A stretch of DNA of 64,000 bases from Ashinkailepas kermadecensis (Eukaryota; Arthropoda; Thecostraca; Neolepadidae): NCBI GenBank assembly GCA_034440615.1, contig JAOTOM010005112.1, positions 336,501-400,500 of the forward strand, written 5' to 3'. This document shows, in pieces, positions 23,981 through 34,619 of the stretch. The notes under the pieces are model-generated. The model saw only the letters and a program-made list of their open reading frames with translations, was not told the DNA's origin and made no database searches. Position numbers and translations under genes: made by a program. Each line of letters opens with the position of its first letter. Within the stretch, counting starts at the first letter, position 1.

Positions 23981-25180
23981 ATTAGTGCCGTGGACCTGTA
24001 ACCTGTTGGCAAGCTCTAAACAATTGAAGGGAACACATTTTGGGGACATCTCATTCATGCTAATGGTTTTTCTCACCGCATTTTTCTGCTCCCGAACACA
24101 GCAATGCGCGCTTGATGAAAATCGATGATGAAAATCGCTTCGATCTTCATCTAGCAGCATACCTTGCACCTCCTATTACATAACTGGGTGATAAGCTTGG
24201 ACAAGAGACCTGATGAGGAACGATGGACGAAGTGAAGAAAAATGGCGCCACAAGAAAAAAAACGAAAATTGTTACTGGCAATTCGAAAATTAATATAGCA
24301 AGATCCCAAGTAATTTGATCTACTATGGGGAACGGGAGTGAAATTCCATTCTACACCTGTTCTGCTGCAGCTACATTGTTGTTTTTTCATTCTCAGATTT
24401 GGACCACGATCTCCTTTACAGCATTCAAGCTCAACAATGACTTTTCCAAGCTCTATGGTATCTTCCCTCCATTTTGCATTGGTATTCTGCACCTCAATTC
24501 AGCCATGCATCGCCTTTTATTGTTGGTGTTCCTTGGGCGATTGGAGCCAGTTTACGAACTGCTGGTGCGATGAGACAAGATTATATAAATATTAGATATT
24601 AGATAAATACATAGCCATCGCTTAGCTATATTCCTGATAACATTTACACATAAACATCCTTGGAGCTTCGTAACATCCTCACAAAATATAAGACCTGTTC
24701 ACATGCCATGGCATGCAGATATACATATTTGAATTATAGCACTGACACGCCTTGGCCAGTGGTTCCCAAACTTATCGGTACGGTGACGCCTTTTCGATCG
24801 TGAACGGAGGCCAATGTCCCTCTAGCAAAGCTTGGGTCCTATTTATGAGCATAATTCAAGTCCCATATTCAAGTACATGTACCCATATTATATTGTACCC
24901 ATATTCAAGTACATTCAAGTAGTTCATCATATTAACGTATTATGTAATGCTAATGTGATTCTGGTACTAGCATGAAGCATATCATAGACCAAGATAAATT
25001 ACATATAAACGGTAACTAGGTAAATTGTACATGAATCACTCTGACCGTATCCAACGTGTAATACTGGGGCCAATCTGAAATTTTCGTGAAATCGTTTGTC
25101 ACCTCTCCTCCTCAGGAACAACACATACGAATATAGTTGGAAAAGCATGTACTCTAGCAGATACATCAATGATCATACAC

Positions 25181-27180
25181 TTAATGCGACGGTTGCGCCT
25201 GTTTACTCTGAACCAATTGAGCAAACTTTGGTTTAATCATGGATAGTGCACACCTAAACTCACATTCCAAGTGCAGTCGATTTATGGCTTTGGCTTTGAC
25301 AGTGACCAATGTCGAAAATGCTATCTCGCGGAGGTACTACGTAGCCACGAAGGGGATCAATGTTTTCAATGTACGATCGGACATAATAGGACATTCGGGC
25401 GCAAGCTATCGCTAGAATATCGGCAGGTCACTTCTGCGTAAAATCTGCTTGCAGCAGAACGTCTTTTCGCAGACTTTAAATTTCCGCCTTCGCCGCGACA
25501 TCCTCATCTGGTATAACACCATCGTGCACAGTGAATGGTCTCGAGATCCACACATCATCAGCACGAGTAGCCATTCCTGGAAAGCATCCAGATACGGTTT
25601 CCAAAACGAAAGCGGATGGCTGGCAATATCACTAACAAACGGACACTCACAAATACCATCAGCTGCCGCCACCAGCATAGCCAATTCTGGAAGCATCGAT
25701 ACATCACCAGCACGCGCTCGGCGCTCACATTGACACATCACCAGCACGCACTCGGCGCTCACATCGACACATCACCAGCACGCACTCGGCGCTCACATCG
25801 ACACATCACCAGCACGCACTCGGCGCTCACATCGACACATCACCAGCACGCACGCGGCGCTCACATCGACACATCACCAGCACGCACTCGGCGCTCACAT
25901 CGACACATCACCAGCACGCACTCGGCGCTCACATCGACACATCACCAGCACGCACTCGGCGCTCACATCGACACATCACCAGCACGCACTCGGCGCTCAC
26001 ATCGACACGTCACCAGTACGCACGCGGCGCTCACATCGACACATCACCAGCACGCACTCGGCGGTCACATCGACACATCACCAGTACGCACGCGGCGCTC
26101 ACATCGACACATCACCAGCACGCACGCGGCGGTCACATCGACACATCACCAGCACGCACGCGGCGCTCACATCGACACGTCACCAGTACGCACGCGGCGC
26201 TCACATCGACACATCACCAGCACGCACGCGGCGCTCACATCGACACATCACCAGCACGCACTCGGCGCTCACATCGACACATCACCAGCACGCACTCGGC
26301 GCTCACATCGACACGTCACCAGTACGCACGCGGCGCTCACATCGACACATCACCAGCACGCACGCGGCGCTCACATCGACACATCACCAGCACGCACGCG
26401 GCGCTCACATCGACACGTCACCAGTACGCACGCGGCGCTCACATCGACACATCACCAGCACGCACGCGGCGCTCACATCGACACATCATCAGCACGCACG
26501 CGGCGCTCACATCGACACATCACCAGTACGCACGCGGCGCTCACATCGACACATCACCAGCACGCACGCGGCGCTCACACAGTTCAACTGTTCGAATGAA
26601 ACTGGCGACCCTGTCACGTGCTGTTGCGATGTTGGTCATCAACCATGGTAGTGCAGGGTTCATATAATTAATATCTTCAAAATAATCTGCCAGGTAGGCA
26701 AGTTTACGAGTAAACTCTTCATTTGTCATGCTGTCGCATAACTCATTTTCTTCTGCACTTTGGCCATTCTTCGGGAATATGCAAATTTCTTTCCGCAGAT
26801 GAAGCACACGGGCAAAGCTTTTCCACAAGAAAGCCAGCATACTTCCTAATAGCAAACAATGTAACTGTGCTCCAGTTTCTCCACACAATTTGTGGGATTT
26901 TCTTAAATTTGTTGCATAGCCTCGAAGGTGGTTAGTTATTTTATCGCATCCGTAAACACACTGGGAAGGTCACTGGAAAGTCTTGACTTCCAGCTCATAC
27001 CAATGAATCATACAACGCGTGAACGTGGCATGCGAAACAGCTTGTTTCATGCGGGCTTGAAAGCCGGAATGTACACCCGTTATTGACGGTGCTCCATCAG
27101 TGCATAAATTATCCCACTCCAGCTCACGGGGGCTAGCAAAATATGCAACAGTATTGTACACGTCTGCTCCGCGGGTTGCG
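25181..27180 (-). pseudogene. hAT transposase pseudogene (ZBED/SCAND3-like), interrupted by a minisatellite
   Basis: Fragments appear in protein order on the minus strand. Near 27160-26970 is YFASPRELEWDNL, then CTDGAPSITGVHSGFQARMK and CMIHWYELEVKT. Near 26888-26565 is CGETGAQLHC, LARVLHLRKEICIF, NELCDSMTNEEFTRKLAYL and ERRVRAGDVSM. The frame then resumes beyond the tandem array at about 25730 with ERRARAGDVSMLPELAM and, after stops and shifts, ends near 25330-25181 with AFSTLVTVKAKAINRL, ALSMIKPKFAQLV and KQAQPSH before a TAA. The CTDGAP block and the C-terminal dimerisation-type block are characteristic of domesticated and transposon hAT proteins such as SCAND3, ZBED5 and GTF2IRD2. At least two in-frame stops occur in the 3' part, so it is non-functional. 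Confidence 0.82.
25700..26577 (-). repeat. 34-bp minisatellite derived from transposase coding sequence, ~26 copies
   Basis: On the minus strand each unit reads GAGCGCCG(A/C)GTGCGTGC then TGGTGATGTGTCGATGT. The first 33 bases in the transposase frame encode ERRVRAGDVSM. Both ends of the array join the transposase frame exactly at this peptide. Since the unit is 34 bp, each copy shifts the frame by one, and the first junction creates ATG-TGA, a stop. Variants are mainly GCACTC/GCACGC, ACACAT/ACACGT and CAGCAC/CAGTAC. Confidence 0.93.
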
Positions 27181-27184
27181 ACTG

Positions 27185-27680
27185 GGCCGGATGCTACACA
27201 TATCTAGTCCGAACGTTAACTTGTGGCCATTGATTAGCTCATATATCTATGCGTGCCGTGCATCATCTAATAAAAAACTTTGCTAAAAGCAGTGCCAAAC
27301 GAAAAGAAATCGGCTTAAACTTTTAATTAATGGCTTACTATCGCATGCTCACACGCTCAGAATTCCTCCCGAGTTGCAACATTTTACAACGTAATCAGTG
27401 GGGAAACGGGAGAAGAATGTCGCCTTCGCCAACAAGGCATTGTATCTATTCGTTAATGAAATATTCATTAGTCCGCTTCTGACACATCCATGAACACGTA
27501 TTCTACTACTCGTTCATGCCGACCTACGAACCGCGCCTGATCCGACAGAACCTCTCGCACTTCGGTAGCACCAGTCCTAGTATGCTGTCCCGAAACTCAC
27601 CAGATAGTATGGTTCAGTGGAACGGAAAGGCCGGATGCTACATATATCTAGTCCGAACGTTAACTTGTGGCCATTGATTA
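27185..27680 (+). repeat. 52-bp direct repeat pair flanking ~390 bp
   Basis: The sequence from GGCCGGATGCTACA through TCTAGTCCGAACGTTAACTT to CCATTGATTA occurs at 27185-27236 and 27629-27680 with one mismatch. The first copy abuts the 5' limit of the recognisable hAT transposase. The segment between them shows no recognisable protein. Confidence 0.9.
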
Positions 27681-28399
27681 TCATCATTGGTATTGAGAGA
27701 TAATCAATACGCTTTACGTATATTTCAAAGGAGGTCCCATTGAATTCGTGTGTCATGGACTCAATATCTTATTAGCCAAACAAAAATACTTCGAATTTCG
27801 TGGTGAAATTTGGTTGTGTCATTTCAGGTCTCGCGTGCGCTATCGCGCGCTTATCAAGCCAATTTGCCAACACCATCGTATCCGAGCCACTGCGGCTAAA
27901 GTGGTCCGATCTGATGGTAGCCTGCTGCAGGCAGGCTATTTCCGTGATGGGGCGGCGCGACGGTTGGAGCTGTTGTGCTATTCCAGAGCTATTTCTCGCA
28001 TACTTAAACACAGAGAACAACCAGGGAACCACACACAGTGTCGGGCTTAACACCGCCCGTGATGTTTTTGTTTTGTCTGCCACAATGGTAAAATTATTGA
28101 GTACATGTGAAAGTGCGGCACCGCCACTGCGATGTGGTCCTCGGATTTCGTCGTAGCGGTACTTACAAGGAATAATTAAGGAGATTGAAATCATACGTAT
28201 CGGAAGGCAAATAACATGTTTACCTGAAGTGCTATGAGAATTAGAGTGAGCACATAAAAAACTTTCATTTCGGTCCTTTCGTATATTAAACTACGACATT
28301 TTCGTTGTAGGAAAACAAACATTTCAAATGCAAATTAATGTTGTCGGCACATTTCGGTGTATCCCTCAGCCATGTGTGGTACGCGCCGGACTTTTCCGG
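27681..28399. other. No recognised gene
   Basis: A minus-strand frame of 140 codons at 28194-27772 and an overlapping plus-strand frame of 118 codons exist, but neither has recognisable domains. Overlap on both strands argues against selection on either. Confidence 0.4.
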
Positions 28400-29900
28400 C
28401 GGCCTGCTAGCGGTGAACGGAAAGGTTCACAGCGGAATGGATGCGGAGCCTGCCACTCTGCACGGGAGTGGTCTGCGTGCTGGGAGCCGGAGATGTTTGT
28501 GTCGTGATGGCGATTGGTTTTAGTTTGGCGGCGAGTGATGCCAGACCAGGCATCAGCTCTGTTTGTGTAGAAGTGGAAGTAGTTTTGACGAGAGAGATGG
28601 AGGGAGCAATGCTGGCCACCTGGGCGTAATTCTCGAAGAGGGGGAGGTTGTCACGACGGTCCGACAGGACGGGGATACAAAACGCCGTCCCGTGGCATTG
28701 ACGTTGCGGACTGCCTTCTCCTTTCGCCAGACCGGACACTGATTGGACGTGGTGAGGTGGTCAAAGATGTGTCAGTTACGGCAGTGGGCTGGTTTGGAGC
28801 GGGTGGAGTAAGGATGGGGTGGCTCGCCGCACTTGGCGTATTGGGCTGGTTGGCGGCATGTTTTACTGCCATGGCCGAAGCGCTGGCAATCCAACATTGG
28901 GGTGGATTTCGGATTAAGACTCGGACTTGGTAACGAAGGTAGCCGGCGGTAGAAGGCACTGGTGGAAGGGTCTTGGGAAGGGTGGTAGGGCTAAAGGTAA
29001 GGACCAGAAGACTCGTATCCCGCTTCTGGCCATCTTTGAAGAAGGTAGATGTGGCGGACATGGGTCACCCCCTCTGGTCTGAACTCCGCTTAAATAACTG
29101 CTTCAGGAATGAAGCGGAGCTCCGGCACGAAGATAGTTCTCTTGGTGGTGTTGCGATTGGAGTGGATAGTGATTGTGACCGATTTACAACAAAATGTGGT
29201 GGTGAGGAGTCGGGCTTTGGTCTGTGCTCGGATTTGGGCTTTGATGACAAGGGTCCCATTGACAGGGGCTTCAATGTCAGGATTGGCTATGGAGCAGATG
29301 GCGAAGAGTTGTTTGGTTGGCCAAAAAACGTTGACACGACGGAAGGTACCGGTTTCCTCGACAGGCTTGACGATTGCGTAAGAGGTAGGGTTCAGTTGGT
29401 CGAAGTAGGGTTCGGTGGGTTGGATTGGATCAGATTGGGAGGGCGTGGTCTGGTTCGGTTCGAGCATGAGCCAGCGGCATGAAAAGTGATAGTCTGGCCC
29501 GGATCGCAAGACATGGTCGTTGTATTGGAACGAGCAGGGGTCGTGAGGCACAAGGGGCTTCCATGGCGTGGTCCAAAGGAATAGTCAGGCGCGGGTCAAT
29601 CTAGGGAGGAAGCATCAGGGGCAAAGTCCGTGGTCGCGCGATGGTCGTCAGATATGGTCAAAGATAGAAATTCGGATTCGGAGTCCGGTGGCGAGCTGGG
29701 GTTCTTTTGGAGTTTTTCCTCCATCGCGGGGAAAACACCCTATCCAACATTATCTACAGGAACACAAAGAGCATACAGAACACAGGGAACAAAAGTGCAA
29801 CGACGAAAATACAAATCAAGTGACGTGAGTCACTTCAGTCCAAATGGAAATTAAAAAGAAAAAGTGACGTCGGGTGTCATCCCATTTGAAAATGTAAAAT
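28400..29900 (-). pseudogene. LINE ORF1 (gag-like, CCHC zinc knuckle) remnant, copy 1
   Basis: In protein order on the minus strand this shows an acidic N-terminal segment rich in PDSESE near 29690, then YAIVKPVEETGTFRRVNVFW at about 29390-29330, APVNGTLVIKAQIRAQTK, SVTITIHSNRNTTK, VRRI-type and FKDGQKRDTSLLVLTF with LPKTLP, YLRYQVRVLIRNPPQCW and the knuckle QRFGHGSKTC. A one-base deletion between QCW and the next cysteine codon breaks the CX2CX4HX4C knuckle into two frames. The C-terminal part near 28630-28420 contains LFENYAQVASIAPS and TSTSTQTE, as in ORF1 of Jockey/I-type elements. The protein would bind the element's RNA. The first part is homologous to 41532-42620 on the same strand. 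Confidence 0.75.
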
Positions 29901-30029
29901 ACGTACCGACACAGAGGAAAGTAAGCGAAACTCTCGTCTAACGTGCGCGTGGTGGCGGAGCGTACGGCGGGGACAGCCGGTCGCAACGAAGCTAACGACA
30001 GAATGAATGGTGACATCCATCCTCCAAGG

Positions 30030-31236
30030 GGCTAAGGTAAGTAATCAGTGGTATTCTAGGGATGTATGTATTAATAATTGGATAGGCAAGCTTTGTGTGG
30101 GGAAAGGGCCGAAATGTGTAGATTATTGCGGTGACGTTTGGGGGGACCCTGAGCATGTTTGCCTTAGATGGGATCCACCTGAACAAGAGAGGAGTGTAAT
30201 TTCTGAGTAGTAGATATGCAGAGTTGTGCAAGTATTCGTGACAGGGATACTAGGCAGGTCACGGGACGATGAAGCTTATTGAGTAGGAGGTATTCCCCGG
30301 AAGGAAAATAAAAGCTCATTATGTTTTTTGGTGCAACTGCCAAAAATGCTAGAAACTAAATTGGGAAGCTTTCTACTTCGTTGTTTGAAAAGCTATATTT
30401 GGCATGGATAGATGATGCATGGATTAATAAAAGCAACTTCGGAGATAACTTGCAGGAATTTGAGTTGACTGGCTACTGTATGTACACTAGTGAAAGGAAG
30501 TCAAGGGTTGGAGATGGAACACTCTTGTATTCCACCTCCAACCACCTTGTGTGAGGTAAGCTATGAAATGTCATGCTGTAGAGGGAAGGTTTGTGGTGAA
30601 GGAGCATAATACGTATTGTTGGATCCTATCCTGAGGAATGGAACAAGGCTACGAATTGGGGCATACTATAGGCCACCAAATCAGGATAAAATCTAGCATG
30701 GTGAAGCATGAAGAAAGAAGTCGGAGAGTACATGGTAGGACTCTATTGTTGGGGGACGTCAACATAGTGGGGATGAGGGACAAAACTAGAGGCCTAACCA
30801 AACCAGGAAGGGGTTACATGGCTTGTTTGAAGGAAAAGTTTTGGTCTCAAGTGATAAATGAACCTACAAAAGGAAAAGAAACCTTAGATCTAGTACTTGA
30901 AGTGAGTAAAATTTTGTATAGGATGGAAGCATATGAGAGGCCTTTTAGTGCATAGCCATCATAGCATTATGCACGCTTCCTTATATTTAGGAAATGTGGG
31001 AACAATAGGTAACTGATTTGGAACTTTGCTCAAAAGAATTATCTTAAGCTCAGGATCTTCCTGGGCGATCGTCAGTGGGAAATGTTGTCAGGTTTAGATG
31101 CATATCAAATGTGGACAGTCATAAAAGGTGCACTGTTTCGAGGTCAGGATGGGTTCATTCATAGGCACATCAGAATGGTCAAGGTTAGATGCCCTTTGTG
31201 GCTGACAAGGGAAGCAAATCACTCGCTGGTTAGAAG
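30030..31236 (+). pseudogene. CR1/L2-like LINE remnant: SGNH-esterase end and AP endonuclease domain
   Basis: Broken frames on the plus strand follow the order of a CR1/L2-type element. QWYSRDVCINNWIGKLC then LDGIHLNKRGV (30050-30200) resemble the C-terminal part of the LINE SGNH esterase. AWIDDAWINKSNF, ELTGYCMYTSERKSRVGDG and TLLYSTSN (30400-30540) match the start of the endonuclease (WL..., GY...R.DR..R.GGG.LLY). WGILYRPPNQ (30655-30690) matches the YRPP strand. LLLGDVNIVGM (about 30745) is the GDFN catalytic motif with Phe changed to Val. FWSQVINEPTKG and TLDLVL follow. LDAYQMWTVIKGALFRGQ and PLWLTREAN (31085-31220) match the linker before the RT. No RT follows; a 31-bp minisatellite begins at the break. 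Confidence 0.72.
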
Positions 31237-31391
31237 CAGTTCCGTCCATGTGCTTCGTAGTTGGGACCAGTTCCGTCCATGCGTGGCATGGTTGGGACCA
31301 GTTCCGTCCATGCGTGGCATGGTTGGGATCAGTTCCGTCCATGTGCTGCGTGGTTGGGACCAGTTCCGCTTTAATTGCTGCATAGTTAGGA
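31236..31391 (+). repeat. 31-bp minisatellite, about five copies
   Basis: The unit contains CAGTTCCGTCCATGYGTGGC and ATGGTTGGGAC. The first and last copies are diverged. It starts at the 3' break of the LINE endonuclease remnant. Confidence 0.9.
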
Positions 31392-32344
31392 ATTGTCTGT
31401 CAGAGACGCTGTGTTGCTGGGACCTGGGCACACCACTGTCTGTGTCGTGTTCCACTGCCTTGCCTCCCCCAGCAGCGGCACCAGCAGCGGCATCAGCAGC
31501 GACACCAGCAGTACCGCGCTGTCCGGCCGTTGGCTCGACACAGTCACATCTCAGCTGTTTGGCAAGGTGTAGACCTTGCCAGACAAGCTCGGCGACAAAT
31601 TACCCTGCGCTACTGTGCTGACGACCAACTTTCATAATCCCAGGGAATTAGCTAGCGGCTGCTAATTTCGCCTGCTCACGCCTAGAACTAACGAACTGAA
31701 ATCAAACCTTGGGATAAACATCGAATGGATTTGCTAACGACATTGCTGAGCTTTCATTAATTACACATACCCATGTCCAAAGCAGCACTGGAAAGGGACT
31801 AGTAATATAGTGCCAGATGAGGAGCGGACACATTCGGCCTCGACCATGTGGAGCATTAAGATGCAACCGACGTCACTGATTATACCGCAAGTGTGTCTCG
31901 ACATAAACTCTCGCTCACATGAAAGGCGAACACGCACATAGTCGTCAAGTTATAGGGATAAAGGCCATTTAGGTCAAGCCAAGCCAGATCAGCAACAGGC
32001 ACTCGGCTGCTGTAACAAGTGCCGACATTCTTAGTGTTTTTAGTGTTTTGAGTGACACTTTGGCGAACTCCAGCATTGATACGGTAGGCGACGCGTCGGA
32101 GCTGACTCGACGATCGGCGACCGCTCGGTCGGCGACGGCGGCCAAGCCTGGTAATCACAGTATCCACCGGCCAGTGGTCGATGACGCACGAATTCACGAC
32201 CGCCCTGAGAGCACGAGAGCAGCGCATTGATCGCTGTCGAGTCCCCGGCCACTCTGTCATCAGCTTCTCGGCACCTCCCACCACTGCCAAATTCGATTGG
32301 GCTGATCCCGCCCGCCCACACCGCATCTGCTAACTTGCTGATCT
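31392..32344. other. No gene seen
   Basis: Short GCAGC-type imperfect trinucleotide repeats occur near 31468-31515. Overlapping frames on both strands lack recognisable domains. Confidence 0.45.
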
Positions 32345-32815
32345 AGTCGGATCCTTCCTCCCACGCCGCACCAGTCCGCTGTCCTATTCCCGTCCCATAC
32401 CTCAGCCGTCCATTGTCTTATTCCCGTGCCATGCCTCAAACGCCGCTGTCTTATCCCCGTTCCACGGTGGATCATTCCGCTGTCTGACCCTTGTGCCACA
32501 CCTTACCCGTCCGCTGTCTTATCCCTGCCCCACGTCGCATCCGCCCGTTGTTGATCCTCTGTCCCATTCCTCACCCGTCCGCTGTCTTATCCCGTCCCAC
32601 GCCGCACCCATCCGCTGTCTTATTCCCGTCCAATACGCTGTCGGATCCCCATACCGTGCCTCACCCGTCGGCCGTCTTATCTCCGTCTCACCTCGCACCC
32701 GTCCACCGTCTTATCTCCGTCTCACGTCGCACCCGTCCGTCGTCTTATCTCCGTCTCACGCCGCAGCCGTCCGCCGTCTTATTCCCGTCACATACCGCAC
32801 TCGTCCACTGTCCGA
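32345..32815 (+). repeat. Degenerate flank of the 35-bp array (~34-bp periodicity)
   Basis: Copies with CCGCTGTCTTATYCCCGTC followed by CCAYRCCGCACCCGT recur every 33-35 bp with many substitutions. A transitional copy at about 32805-32840 (GTCCGATCCTCTGTCCCATG) aligns in register with the homogeneous units that follow. Confidence 0.85.
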
Positions 32816-33830
32816 TCCTCTGTCCCATGTCGCGCCTGCTCGATGTATGATCCTCTGTCCCATGTCGCGCCTGCTCGATGTATGCCCTCTGTTCTATATC
32901 GCGCCTGCTCGAAGCATGATTCTTTGTCCCATATCGCGCCTGCTTGATGTATGGTCCTCTGTCTCACGTCCCACCCGCTCGATGTATGTTCTTCTGTCCC
33001 ATGTCCCGCCTGCTCGATGTATGCCCCTCTGTCCCATGTCGCACCTACTCGATGTATGCTCCTCTGTTCCATGTCGCGCCTGCTCGATGTATGATCCTCT
33101 GTCCCATGTCCCGCCTGCTCGATGTATGCCTCTCTGTCCCATGTCCCGCCTGCTCGATGTATGCTCCTCTGTCCCATGTCCCGCCTGCTCGATGTATGCT
33201 CCTGTCCCATGTCGCGCCTGCTCGATGTATGATCCTCTGTCCCATGTCCCGCCTGCTCGATGTATGATACCATGTCCCATGACCCGCCTGCTCGATGTAT
33301 GCCCCTCTGTCCCATGTCGCGCCTGCTCGATGTATGCTCCTCTGTCCCATGTCCCGCCTGCTCGATGTATGCTCCTCTGTCCCATGTCGCGCCTGCTCGA
33401 TGTATGCCCCTCTGCCCCATGTCCCGCCTGCTCAATGTATGTTCCTCTGTCCCATGTCGCGCCTGCTCGATGTATGCTCCTCTGTCCCATGTCGCGCCTG
33501 CTCGATGTATGCTCCTCTGTCCCATGTCGCGCCTGCTCGATGTATGCTCCTCTGTCCCATGTCGCGCCTGCTCGATGTGTGTTCCTTATCCCATGTCCGC
33601 CTGCTCAATGTATGTTCCTCTGTCCCATGTCGCGCCTGCTCGATGTATGCTCCTCTGTCCCATGTCGCGCCTGCTCGATGTATGCTCCTCTGTCCCATGT
33701 CCCGCCTGCTCGATGTATGTTCCTCTGTCCCATGTCTCGCCTGCTCGATGTATGCTCCTCTGTCCCATGTCGCGCCTGCTCGATGTATGCTCCTCTGTCC
33801 CATGTCCCGCCTGCTCGATGTATGATCCGA
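32816..33830 (+). repeat. 35-bp minisatellite, about 29 homogeneous copies
   Basis: The unit reads CTGTCCCATGTCGCGCCTG then CTCGATGTATGCTCCT. The main variation is CGCGCC/CCCGCC and the base after GTATG. One copy near 33205 lacks CTCT, one near 33585 is shortened. Frames are open on both strands (35-residue period); these are by-products of a stop-free unit. Confidence 0.96.
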
Positions 33831-34619
33831 TCTGATGCCACCGTCCAGCGCAACACCTGCTCGCGGTGGCTGGAGGTTCCTCGGATGAGCTGAAGTGGCA
33901 ACGTATGCCAATAAGTACGTCGGAGTTCCACCAAAGGCGAAAGGGTCACTGATTATCGCTGAGGGTCACTAGTCTGAAAGGTTCGCAAAAGGCTCGTTAC
34001 CCTTAAATCCTATTAATCTGTCGCATGAGGATGTGGCGTTTACGCTTATATTGACGTAGCTGATAAATGATATATTTCGGGGTGCTGATGTCATTGCGTG
34101 CCGTGTCGCTAAATTTATTGACGTATATGCAAGAGCATTTGCCAGGAGATAAGGTCAGACATGTTTTGAACGGCCTAATTGCGCGATCAAACATTAAGAT
34201 ATGCGGCAGAACCCACCGCTCAATAAATCATTCAAGTAAAAACAAGTGCATTTAGCGGAAAATCACGAAAGCGTGGCGATGTTGAAATCACAATGCATCA
34301 TGCAATACCATCAGGAGAGGAAGAAGCGAGCGGCTTTGGAATAGGTTGCCCGGTGCCACTGCCGACTGGCTGCTTACAACGCAGATGTAGACACCATAGT
34401 ATAATATTGTGCTGCTTGTTGGAGGGCTAGAGATGGCTGTCACCACTTTGTTCGAGCGAGTTAACGTAACACCAGTTTTTGATCACGGCTTGAACAGCTT
34501 CGGCCTGTTCAAACCGGACAAGACAATGCTTTGTCCGCACTCAGTCCGAACAAATCATCATCATGCAGGGTGTACGACCGCTTTACAGATCCAGCGTACC
34601 TGTTGAGTGTTCCGCTATC
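33831..34619. other. No gene seen
   Basis: This is AT-richer intergenic DNA between the 35-bp array and the 3' end of the RT-RNase H LINE. Confidence 0.45.

Larger units (their letters stand above)
24757..27236 (-). mobile_element. hAT-superfamily DNA transposon, decayed, with one recognisable terminus
   Basis: At 24757 the sequence CAGTGGTTCCCAAACTT matches the terminal inverted repeat style of hAT elements (CAGTGGTTCYCAAAC). It lies about 420 bp beyond the transposase stop codon, as expected for the 3' end of this minus-strand element. The 8 bp just outside, GCCTTGGC, would be the candidate target-site duplication. I could not find the matching opposite terminus, so the 5' end is lost or diverged. 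The body holds the transposase remnant and a 34-bp minisatellite that expanded inside it. Confidence 0.7.

Noticed and set aside
26541..26888. A stand-alone 115-codon gene
   Set aside because: It is an internal piece of the hAT transposase. The frame ends only because the first 34-bp repeat junction creates a stop.
27772..28194. A 140-codon minus-strand gene
   Set aside because: An overlapping plus-strand frame of similar length exists and neither shows a domain, so no strand is favoured.
32491..33949. Frames of up to 466 codons on both strands of the 35-bp array
   Set aside because: The unit is stop-free in frames on both strands. Peptides such as SMYAPLSHVAPARC are translations of a tandem repeat with no start context or domain.
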